A stretch of 64,000 nucleotides of DNA from Gerris lacustris. Taxonomy: Eukaryota > Arthropoda > Insecta > Hemiptera > Gerridae. The notes under the pieces are model-generated. The model ran no database searches, was not told the DNA's origin, and worked only from the letters and a program-made list of their open reading frames with translations. Every line of letters begins with the position of its first letter. The stretch's first letter is position 1. Below are positions 55,873 through 64,000 of this stretch, in pieces. The translations under genes were made by a program, and so were the position numbers. The stretch is from contig OX578282.1 in assembly GCA_951217055.1 (NCBI GenBank), forward strand, positions 11,657,877 through 11,721,876, read 5' to 3'.

Positions 55873-56382
55873 TTGACTGTTCTCTGTTGGTAATTCGTCA
55901 TAATGTAGGGCAGACTTCCCAATACCTACATAAAAGAATTTACTAATACAAATATAGTCTGAAACCTAACTGTCCCAATCCCATAGCTTTAACTAATCAT
56001 TACTCCAATACTCATGCAGATTTTGCCTTTGAAGGTACAAACATTTGCACCCAAGAACCTAACAAGTTAAAGTTTAAAAGTAATATCCTTGAAATGTACT
56101 ATATTTCCAAAACTCCCAATACCATAAAGTTCAGAACTGACAACAACAATCTAAGCAAGAGTTATACAAATTTAAATGATAATTTCTAGTACAATATATG
56201 TTTTTGTTATTTTCATTATATTTTTGTTTCCATCTTTTTTATATACATAAGTATTTTTTTTTATTAATTTAATCAAATCTCTGAAACAATCTATTGGTTT
56301 GATCAAATCCGAGATTTATAAATAAAATAAGCTCAGCATCAATCTTCAAGCATTCTACGAATTCAAATATTCTGTTTTCTAT
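55873..56382. other. No gene recognised
   Basis: AT-rich, single-copy in appearance. Confidence 0.5.
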
Positions 56383-56613
56383 GTGGACACAAAACAAGCG
56401 GAGATAATTTTTTGTCACGTTTTAAAAACCATGCAAACTTATAACAACAAAGAAGGAGAAGGATACGGATCGAAAGTTTTAAGTTTTTTATGCGAAGCAG
56501 AAGAGAGTATCCAAATACAGAGAGAAAATGCTGCAAATGACAAATATGCTACGGGAAAAATGATAGAAACATCTTCTGTAAAATTTGTAGAAATATTGAC
56601 TGTGTATCCATGA
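56383..56613 (+). CDS. Unrecognised 76-codon open frame
   Basis: Opens MDTKQAEIIFCHVLKTMQTY and continues with KVLSFLCEAEESIQIQREN and KMIETSSVKFVEILTVYP before TGA. It has a mixed, charged composition (Glu, Lys, Gln) unlike the AT-driven frames elsewhere, and is not in a repeat copied elsewhere here. I recognise no domain. It could be an exon or a TE remnant, or chance. The stop lies where an inverted-repeat element begins. Confidence 0.2.
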   Translation: MDTKQAEIIFCHVLKTMQTYNNKEGEGYGSKVLSFLCEAEESIQIQRENAANDKYATGKMIETSSVKFVEILTVYP

Positions 56614-56966
56614 GTTTTCAAAAGTGTTTTGGTTTCAAACCAAAAATGTTTCTATGAGTTTTCAAAACTGTTTTGGTTTAAAACCAAAAATGTTTCCAAA
56701 AAAGTTTTAAAAAACAATTTTGAAAACTTTTATCTTCCCAGACTAGTTATAATTAAGTCAGGTTATAATATCTCTGCTCATCACACCTACTAAGCATGTC
56801 TCAATTCTGTTTTCAATTCAATACCCGTTTCCATGCTATTTTTTCAAAACAGTTTGAATATAACACCAAAACTTTGCTGTTGTGACCTTGAACTCAAAAC
56901 ATTTTGAAATCACCTTTTCCATGGGGTTTTTGAATACCAAATCGGTTTTGAAAACTCATAGAAGCG
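56610..56966. mobile_element. Small inverted-repeat element
   Basis: TCTATGAGTTTTCAAAACTG (56651) is mirrored at 56946-56965 (one difference). The left end is doubled by a 44-bp tandem repeat (ATGAGTTTTCAAAA at 56610 and 56654), which itself folds (GTTTTGGTTT/AAACCAAAA). No target duplication identified. Confidence 0.5.
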
Positions 56967-57104
56967 TTCTAAATCATTAGGTAGTACTAACATAGATGAT
57001 GTGCCAAGGTTGATAGGTCATTGGATGCCAATAATATCCTATAGATAAGAAAAAGTGTATTTTTTTTAAATTGTTAAATTTTTTTTTTTTTAATTTTAAT
57101 TCCG

Positions 57105-57437
57105 GGGGGCTTTTACGCAGGCCCATTGAACAAACCCGGGTTAGGGACCGAAATCTTCACACTTGTGTGAAGATATGGCCGTTAACCATGACTCTCCTCC
57201 TGGTTGTAATACAACCAGGAGTGTCATCATCATGGTTTCCAGGCCGAAACCTGGTGGCGCCACTCTTTCGAGGAGCTTCCCATTTTTTTAAACAATGCTG
57301 GGTGGACATTGAGCGGGGGGCCTGGTCCGGGAATCGAACCCAGAGCTGTGGTCACCTTCTGACCCGGCTCGATGCTAAGCGATAACTTGCGTTATCGCAC
57401 GACAAGCGCTCTAGCCTCCGAGCCACCCAGGCCCCCA
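57105..57437 (-). mobile_element. tRNA-derived SINE with several perfect hairpins
   Basis: The minus strand 57435-57318 has a tRNA-like fold: 7-bp acceptor GGGCCTG/CAGGCCC, D-arm GCTC/GAGC within TGGCTCGGAGGCTAGAGC (A box), and T-arm CTGGG/CCCGG around TTCGATT (B box). But 118 nt separate its ends, because the anticodon region holds an extra hairpin (GCGATAAC/GTTATCGC, 57379-57398). The rest of the element carries perfect hairpins at 57153-57174 (ATCTTCACA/TGTGAAGAT) and 57197-57221 (CTCCTGGTTGT/ACAACCAGGAG). Confidence 0.65.
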
Positions 57438-57634
57438 AAAAATTGTTACATAAGTTGTCATCTAAAATATTGGAGCCTATAGATTCTGTCCAAATATCAA
57501 GTACTTAATTATTTTAATTTTTCAATTGTGTTAACATTATTTAAAATCGCAGCAAAATTATGTTTCTTTAGAGGTCAAGAATACAAATGAGACAAATCAG
57601 AATTACAATATAGTATTACAAGTAATATAACAGG

Positions 57635-57850
57635 GGAGGGGACAAACCCTTTGTTTGAACCTAGCAATTAGGCCACAAATGTGGGCCCTTGTTCACTAAT
57701 ACCCGTATGGAGTTCATCCACTCCACACACCAATAGAGCACCGAAGCGAATACAGAGTAATCAATAGTGAGCCATGTAAATCAGTGTCAAGGTATGGGAT
57801 CGAAACAGTGACCTCGAGGTTGACTCATACATGGCCGAGACCAAGCATAT
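57635..57850 (-). mobile_element. SINE-like repeat, copy 2
   Basis: Related to 42640-42855 (AGCAATTAGGCC, ACCGAAGCGAA, ATCAATAGTGAGCCATGTAA, GGGATCGAAACAGTGACC). Confidence 0.45.
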
Positions 57851-57991
57851 CCAACTATTGACTTCAACACCGAGTTCAATGTAAAACAAAACGACAAGCC
57901 TATAAACGTAATGTGCTGTGTAAGATAGATGTCACTAGTCCACATTGTGCTTAGATAAAGTTCAAAAAAGAAGACAAAATATATTCGGTAC

Positions 57992-58144
57992 TTCTTTAGA
58001 TTGTTACTCCCCTATGTTTTTGGAATATAAATGACGTTGACCAAATAACTATTAAGACATAGGGATGTTAATTCCAATGTACTTTAGGACAAAGGAATAT
58101 CACACTTCTGTTTTTATAAGGGGAGTAACAGTTTAAAGAAGAAT
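57992..58144. mobile_element. Family I MITE, copy 2
   Basis: 153 bp. Ends TTCTTTAGATTGTTACTCCC and, inverted, TCTTCTTTAAACTGTTACTC. Flanks ATTCGGTAC (57983-57991) and ATTCCGTAC (58145-58153) form a 9-base direct repeat with one change, a likely target duplication of 8-9 bp. Confidence 0.7.
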
Positions 58145-58154
58145 ATTCCGTACA

Positions 58155-58184
58155 TCTTCTTTAGATTGTTACTCCCCCTGTTTT
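58155..58184. mobile_element. Family I end, truncated
   Basis: CTTCTTTAGATTGTTACTCC and CCCTGTTTTT only, then family H begins; no partner end after H. Confidence 0.5.
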
Positions 58185-58925
58185 TATTTTTAGGGGCCGT
58201 AGGCAAAACCAAGGACTCTTATATTTTCCTGTGTGAGTCTGTCCGTCCGTCCGGTCGCCTGCTCTCACGGCTACACCTTTCGTCCAATCACTTTGAAATT
58301 TGGCATGTATATGTCTTGTACCTACCCATATATTTTAAAAATATAGCGACTTAAAAAAATATTTTTTTCAAAAAAATTAGGGTAAAAAAACTTAAGGGTT
58401 AAATTTTGTTTATTTTTTTCTACACCGTGAGGGGTATCATATGAAAGGGTACGTCGAGCTGAGAGCTGATTACAAAAATATATAATTCTTTGGTTAAAAC
58501 TTTGATAAGGCGAGCGTAGGCAAGTTTGAAGTGGGTGTGAAACGTGCCCCCCCCCCCCTATCTCGCTTATGTGAAGTGCAAAAAAGCTGAAAAAATTCCT
58601 GAACATTTTTCGACTAAAAGTAATGATACCACTTTTTGGAAATTTCGAAAAAAATATTATTTTATTTTTTATTGACAAAATACGTTTATTTATAACTATG
58701 GTCTTTTCGATGTATTTATATAGTTGTAGTCCGGTTCAGTGGCAAAAAAAATACGTTATCAGAAGTTTATTTATGTATTTTGAGAATATCAGACCCATAG
58801 GATAGTTCAAAGTAAGCTTTTTAGCATTTTAAAAAAACACCATCAATAGTGTACTACTTAAACTATACAGGGTTGCCTACGGACCCTCGCTGTGTGCTGA
58901 CTAGCACACACTTGACCTGTTTATT
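58185..58925 (+). mobile_element. Family H element, copy 2
   Basis: Close copy of 37863-38587, with the same borders (ATTTTTAGGG.CCGTAGGC .. CTTGACCTGTTTATT), inverted GGCCGTAGGC/GCCTACGG, and the end hairpin GTGTGCT/AGCACAC. It has a 10-base C run at 58549-58558. Confidence 0.65.
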
Positions 58926-59172
58926 CATACATTCTGCTTTTATGACAAATAAACCGATTTCGATGCCTTCAAGTGTTTAATTTGAAAACAAAATTTTTAT
59001 CTATTTATAAATCTTATTTTATCATCTTGCTGAACATTTGGGACAGAAATTTCATCAAACCACTTATTTGTTTTTAGGGATTTGATACGAGCAAACAAGA
59101 TGCCAGGCATTACAGAAAGGAAAGGACGATAGAGAATTTCAAATAAGGATTAAACCATGTAAATAATAACGT
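58926..59172. other. No gene or recognised element
   Basis: AT-rich spacer. Confidence 0.5.
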
Positions 59173-59174
59173 GT

Positions 59175-59236
59175 GAGTTCTATGTGCGAGTTCTATGTGT
59201 GAGTTCTATGTATGAGTTCTATGTGTGAGTTCTAGG
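59175..59236 (+). repeat. 13-bp tandem repeat, nearly five units
   Basis: GAGTTCTATGTGT repeated at 59175, 59188, 59201, 59214 and 59227 with single-base changes. Confidence 0.9.
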
Positions 59237-59883
59237 GATAAAGATCCTAGAACGAAAGGAATAATACAACAGCATTTAACAGTTCCTTCTGTAATTGAAA
59301 CATTTGATATGCAGTGAGTTAGTTTACTTGCCAAGATCAATATGTAATTGTTTGAGAGCGCAGAATAATCACTTGTTTTATTATTGATAAAGACAAAACA
59401 CGAGAAAGATCGTAATAATTGCTACTGCTTCATTTAAGATCTTAAGATCAAAAGCTACGTTTAAGGTTTTGATATCCTAATTAAAATGTACCCTGACTAA
59501 CAGTCTTCTCTAAGAAGTTCTTAGAAGGGCTTAATATCTCAATTAAGTAGTTTTATAAGTGTAAACCAAACTAAATTTTCATTTTCCTGAACGATTCGTT
59601 CGTTAAGTTCGGAAGAAAAAAATACAAACATGCCTACTAAAAAGGAGAAACATTATTATTAACATCCACAGTACAACGACCGATCACAGAATATTCGTAT
59701 TTCACTAAAACTAAAAGCGTGGCGCGCTATCTACAGTTATTATCATAAATTGGAATTCTGAACCCTTGATAAAAAGTCATAAGACTGACTAAAAAAAATA
59801 TACTTAATGCATCTCCACGCTTGAATCTTTAGCGACACACGCATAATATACTGTGAGAGCTTGTAGATCTGTGGCTTTTAAAA
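59237..59883. other. No gene recognised
   Basis: AT-rich, no repeat matches. Confidence 0.5.
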
Positions 59884-60630
59884 TAGTTATTTATTCATAA
59901 AGGAATTAAATTAAGAATTATTCTCTGTGCGACTAAGGAACCAAGGTCCCTAAATCCCGAGGCGAAGCCGAAGGAATTAGGATTTTTAATTAGCTAATTA
60001 GCGTTAGATAATTATCGCGAGGCAATTATAGTACTTTATACTCTTGAGATACATACAATAATTTATTTATCTCCAGAAGGGAGAAAGTATATTCATATAC
60101 ATACAAGGGCATGTTATATTAGCACTTTTAATAGCAAATAAAATACATTCACAATTTAAAACTAATAAAACGAAAATAACAGTTTTTTTTAGGTTATTTA
60201 AGATGCAGGTGTAAATAAATAAATCAATGATCATTGATAACTCAATTATGAGTGCTCAAAAGCAGTGTTGCTAACTGGATTTCAACAACTTCATTAAATT
60301 AATCATTCATTCTGTACTATTTACAAAATAATTAAGTTGACAATACATCTATTTACTGGTCTTATATTACTTTGCTTTGTAAGTTTCATCAAACGTTTTC
60401 GTTATCTAGATTTTGACCACTTCCCGTATTTCAATCTTCCCCAAATTTTGCACATGGAAACAATTGAGGTGAAGAATACAGAAACCAAAAAAAAATAAAT
60501 AAATAAAATAAAATAAACAAAAAAAAAGTTGAATATAAGACCAGTTTACAAAAATGGTATTTTTATATTAATTATTATCCATGGCTTTTTAAAAAAATTC
60601 TTATAATTGTTTCTTATTCTTTTGACGAAC

Positions 60631-60661
<31 letters not shown>

Positions 60662-60745
60662 CAGATTCGTTCAGGGATGAAAAGTCTTACTTTACTCCCT
60701 CCAAATTAAACTGAAAAGATAACTCCTTCTCTCTTCTGGAGATAA
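59884..60745 (+). mobile_element. Family G element, copy 3 (diverged)
   Basis: AGTTATTTATTCATAAAGG start, one GA hairpin at 59955-59975 (TCCC/AGGA, GA/GA, GGC/GCC, loop GAA), interior AGCAGTGTTGCTAACTGG, then TCAGGGATGAAAAGTCTTAC and end TTCTGGAGATAAA. Confidence 0.5.
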
Positions 60746-60961
60746 AGTCACATTAAATATTATAATCTATTACAGTATTACTTAGCTGTGAGTTAATATT
60801 ATATAACTACGTTAATTTATACAAACATATAAAATATTATATGATGTAATTATAATGAAAGTTTATAGAGGAAAATCGGTCAAGCAGAACCGGAGAGATG
60901 GAGCGTAGAGTAGATACATAGGAGCGCGGGTTGACAGTAAAACTAATGACTGATTATTATA

Positions 60962-61681
60962 ATCGGAAAAACAATCTTTGTAAGTGTCAGCTGTATCATC
61001 GGAAAAACAATCTTTGCAAGTGTAAGCTTTATCATCGGAAAAACAAGCTTTGCAAGTGTCAGCTGTATCATCGGAAAAACAATCTTTGCAAGTGTCACCT
61101 GTATAATCGGAAAAACAATCTTTGCAAGTGTCAGCTGTATAATCGGAAAAACAATCTTTGCAAGTGTCAGCTGTATCATCGGAAAAACAATCTTTACAAG
61201 TGTCAGCTGTATCATCGGAAAAACAATCTTTACAAGTGTCAGCTGTATAATCGGAAAAACAATCTTTACAAGTGTCAGCTGTATCATCGGAAAAACAATC
61301 TTTGCAAGTGTCAGCTGTATCATCGGAAAAACAATCTTTGCAAGTGTCAGCTGTATCATCGGAAAAACAATCTTTACAAGTGTCAGCTGTATAATCGGAA
61401 AAACAATCTTTGCAAGTGTCAGCTGTATCATCGGAAAAACAATCTTTACAAGTGTCAGCTGTATCATCGGAAAAACAATCTTTACAAGTGTCAGCTGTAT
61501 AATCGGAAAAACAATCTTTTCAAGTGTCAGCTGTATCATCGGAAAAACAATCTTTACAAGTGTCAGCTGTATCATCGGAAAAACAATCTTTGCAAGTGTC
61601 AGCTGTATCATCGGAAAAACAATCGTTGCAAGTGTCAGCTTTATCATCGGAAAAACAAACTTTGCAAGTGTCAGCTGTTTA
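60962..61681 (+). repeat. 36-bp minisatellite, 20 units
   Basis: Unit ATCGGAAAAACAATCTTTGC AAGTGTCAGCTGTATC-type, marked by TCGG at 60963 and every 36 bases to 61647, without a length change. Because 36 is divisible by three, a frame stays open over 251 codons on the plus strand (60931-61686, repeating YHRKNNLCKCQL) and over 234 on the minus (repeating MIQLTLAKIVFP). Variation is confined to a few sites: C/A before ATCGG, G/A/T in the TTTGC triplet, and single changes in the outer units. These mostly change amino acids (His/Asn, Cys/Tyr/Phe), so there is no sign of selection for the peptide. No signal peptide, leader or splice sites are evident. Confidence 0.92.
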
Positions 61682-61979
61682 GGTAGTCGGGAAGTAGGTT
61701 AAATTTAGGTTACTTATTTAGACTTACTAAGAAGAATATTTAAATCAAATCAAGCAAAGAAACTGGAACTGGATTAGTCCAACCCTGCGTCGAAGTCAAA
61801 ACCACATTTCAAACAAGCTTTAGAATGAAACAAAAGGCAGCAGAAGGCGAAGAAAACCGAAACTGACTGAACAATACCTCTAGGAAATAAATTACGAAGG
61901 TAGCAGCCAACAGACTCCCATAAAGAGCTATTGTTACAGCTATAGTACGATGAGGAGTAAAAAGGATATAACTTAACGA
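61682..61979. other. No gene recognised
   Basis: Spacer between the minisatellite and an A copy. Confidence 0.5.
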
Positions 61980-62565
61980 TTTTACTACGTTTTTATTAGC
62001 TTGCATTCTTGTTTGTTTGTTTGTATGTCCGGTACAAATCTGGCAATCGATTTCTAACTAACTTCCCGAATAGCTAGACATTTGAAACTTTTAGCATAGC
62101 TCAGAACACCATGACAATGCATTATTTTAATACTTTTAGCCATCTTTCAGCAGAATTTAATTAGTTTTCAGCAAATTTTGCTGTGCGAAAAGTTATTTTA
62201 TTTGTTTTGCCATATCCAATATTTACGCAATCTTCATTTTGACGGGTCTCAAATTTGTGATAGATAAACATTGAATGACAGCAAAACAGGAAATATTGAT
62301 TATATTATTTCAAATATATCGATGGCACGCTTAGATTTCGTGTTGGGGAGATCCGTTGTACAAAGATTTATCCTTTTATAGGTTTAAGATCAGCTCTCTG
62401 GATGGTTGTCATTTATGTGAAGTAAATAAATTCGGAACTATTTTTTTTTACTAACATTATATATTATATAACAATAACAATTATATTATCAAGATTACAT
62501 ACGATTCAAAAGAAAATTTAAAAACGTAGTATATAAAAAGTTCTTTTTATCTTGAAATTATTTTT
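61980..62565 (+). mobile_element. Family A repeat, copy 6, complete
   Basis: TTTACTACGTTTTTATTAGC to AAAACGTAGTATATAAAAAG and TTTTTATCTTGAAATTATTT. It lacks about 20 bp after GCTGTGCGAAAAGTT relative to other copies. Confidence 0.7.
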
Positions 62566-63092
62566 AATAAGTTCACTTACATATTATTAAAAGAAAGAAA
62601 ATTCTGCATTTCTTTATTCTTTACCTTAGTATTTTAGCAATGTTGTATAAAAAAAATCCAGGTTCGTTTACTTCAAAAGAAAAACCTGATTTACAAAGAA
62701 GAAGATGAAAACTTTACGTACATATAATAATAATGATTTTACCTGAGAATTTAAATTCAGATGTAACGGAACTCAGTTAAACAAGAAGATAGGGTAAACT
62801 GGCGGGGTTAGCCTAAAACAACAGAATGTGCGATTCCGCCCCGCCAAGCTTTTTATGCAGAGTAAATAATTGTAAGGCTAAAGAAGGAACTGAGTGGGCT
62901 ACCTAGTTAAAATGCCACAGTAAATTCCATAATATTATTAATTTTACAAGAATATTAACTTGTTTTTATCTCTCCACTCAAATCTTTAATGTTGATCCAC
63001 TAAAATATTGTTGCAGAAACCAACTAAAGACAATTTTGATTCTTTAGTAACAAACTAAAACTATGCACTTTTTAAAACTAATTCTAAAAACT
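62566..63092. other. No gene or recognised element
   Basis: AT-rich spacer between A and B. Confidence 0.5.
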
Positions 63093-63390
63093 TGTTGAAG
63101 CGAGCGTAAGCGAGCTTCTTACATTTAAAAAACTATGCATCTTGTCTGTCTGTCTGTCAGTAACGTTTACACGTGTGACGATAACTTGAGTAAAAGTTGA
63201 CCGATTTAGTTGAAATTTGGTATACATGATCCTCTTACTAATACTCAGGCTAAGTTCGTTGGACAGCGTGATCCGTCCAAGAGTTCGCGCGCAATGCTCG
63301 CGTAAACAAGAGGTTCAAAAATTAAATTGGAATTTCAGGACGGGAAAAGATTCTATCTATCTATTCGATGAGAAGAACATTTTTTTTTTG
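63093..63390 (-). repeat. Family B repeat, minus strand
   Basis: GAAGCGAGCGTAAGCGAGC start (inverse of the B end), CTGTCTGTCTGTC, inverse CG core GTTCGCGCGCAATGCTCGC, to TCTATTCGATGAGAAGAAC. Confidence 0.6.
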
Positions 63391-64000
63391 CCTAGTTTAT
63401 ACTTCTATTAACAAAAGTTCAAAATAATAAAGTCTTCTTTCGTAATACTAGACTCGTAATAAATCTTTCCCCTTTCAAGCTTTTGTTCATCAAAATAATA
63501 TTGTCAGTGAACTATTACGTCAAATATCTAGCAGTTATTACACCATTTTAAAGAAGATATGTGGCCCTAACAATGAAGTTACAATGTGCGATGTTAAAAA
63601 GAAGAGGGTAAATTATTTTTTTTTAAAAATGTATTAAGTCAAAGCTCTACTAGACAGTGATTGATGGTATAGAACCTTACAGTTATATATTAATTTCAAC
63701 TGTACAAGACTTTGACTTTTGAGCAAGATCGATGGCTAATGAAGACAACGTAAACCAAATAAAAAGCAATAAAATACAATGAAACAATTTTCAACATGCA
63801 GTGATTCGTATTCTGGAACTTTAATGTAGTCAATAACCATGATAACAGACTTCAGGAAAATATATATTTTCGTAATCATTTATTTTCTAAAGAGAAAATA
63901 AAGGTTTGTTCCAACAACACTTCAAACTAGTTTCAAACTGTACGACGCAGGCGCATTAGCGAAAAACGATCAATTGTGGTCCGTTGCGCATGCGTCGGAC
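63391..64000. other. No gene; possible element entering from the right edge
   Basis: From about 63902 (AAGGTTTGTTCCAACAACAC) the sequence becomes CG-richer with GGCGCATTAGCG and TTGCGCATGCGTCGG, as at the start of a CG-rich element, but the window ends. Confidence 0.35.

Noticed and set aside
57071..57385. 104-codon plus-strand frame
   Set aside because: Lies across a tRNA-derived SINE with perfect hairpins; no domain.
60931..61686. 251-codon open frame with 12-residue repeats as a secreted or structural protein
   Set aside because: The frame follows from a unit length divisible by three; the opposite strand is equally open, changes are mostly amino-acid changing, and there is no signal peptide or exon context.

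Overview
The window looks like gene-poor, AT-rich nuclear DNA from an arthropod, most likely an insect. The evidence is a 5'-truncated Jockey-type LINE with a poly(A) tail, mariner-like transposase remnants, tRNA-derived SINEs, a Gypsy-style solo LTR, a hAT element and many palindromic MITE-like elements. There is no sign of bacterial gene organisation. I found no intact host gene, no convincing functional tRNA or rRNA gene and no CRISPR array. All recognisable protein-coding sequence belongs to decayed mobile elements. Family letters (A, B, C, D, E, G, H, I, L, M) are labels coined here for repeats that recur inside the window; family assignments come from reading, not from a database search.

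Layout. 1-4.1 kb: families A, B, C and L. 4.8-6.2 kb: a tandem M-E-M-E block with two copies of a promoter-plus-first-exon segment that resembles the start of a Crypton-like tyrosine-recombinase gene, followed by an 80-bp tandem repeat. 6.6-7.5 kb: a Jockey 3' end inserted in a B repeat. 8.97-9.24 kb: a solo LTR. 9.4-11.25 kb: a nested stack (M, E, an inverted M, and a G element splitting an E). 11.6-15 kb: a tRNA-like SINE, a 53-bp tandem array, a long (TA)n and a palindromic MITE. 16-24 kb: C and D repeats, two oppositely oriented mariner fragments and a 581-bp foldback element. 24-31.6 kb: C, G, tandem SINEs, an A copy holding a Harbinger-like MITE, and a third transposase remnant. 32-41 kb: more MITEs, a D copy split by A, an H repeat, and long stretches with nothing recognised. 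41-51.3 kb: two LINE ORF2 remnants, a hAT element with a perfect 8-bp target duplication, SINEs, and a D copy split by a G-like element with its own first exon. 52-64 kb: H, I and B repeats, a multi-hairpin SINE, and a 20-copy 36-bp minisatellite readable as 12-residue repeats.

The most unusual signals are two. (1) The G family repeats one hairpin architecture at 10 or more places: a variable but self-complementary outer stem, GA opposite GA, then a GGC/GCC (once GGT/ACC) stem closed by a three-base loop. Outer stems differ between sites yet stay paired. (2) Short first exons of a tyrosine-recombinase-like gene, with their upstream regions, have been spread as small repeats (M, and an independent one in the G-like element). 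The nested insertions give a relative chronology: D older than A and G; M and E older than G; B older than Jockey; C older than D and a small hAT-like MITE.
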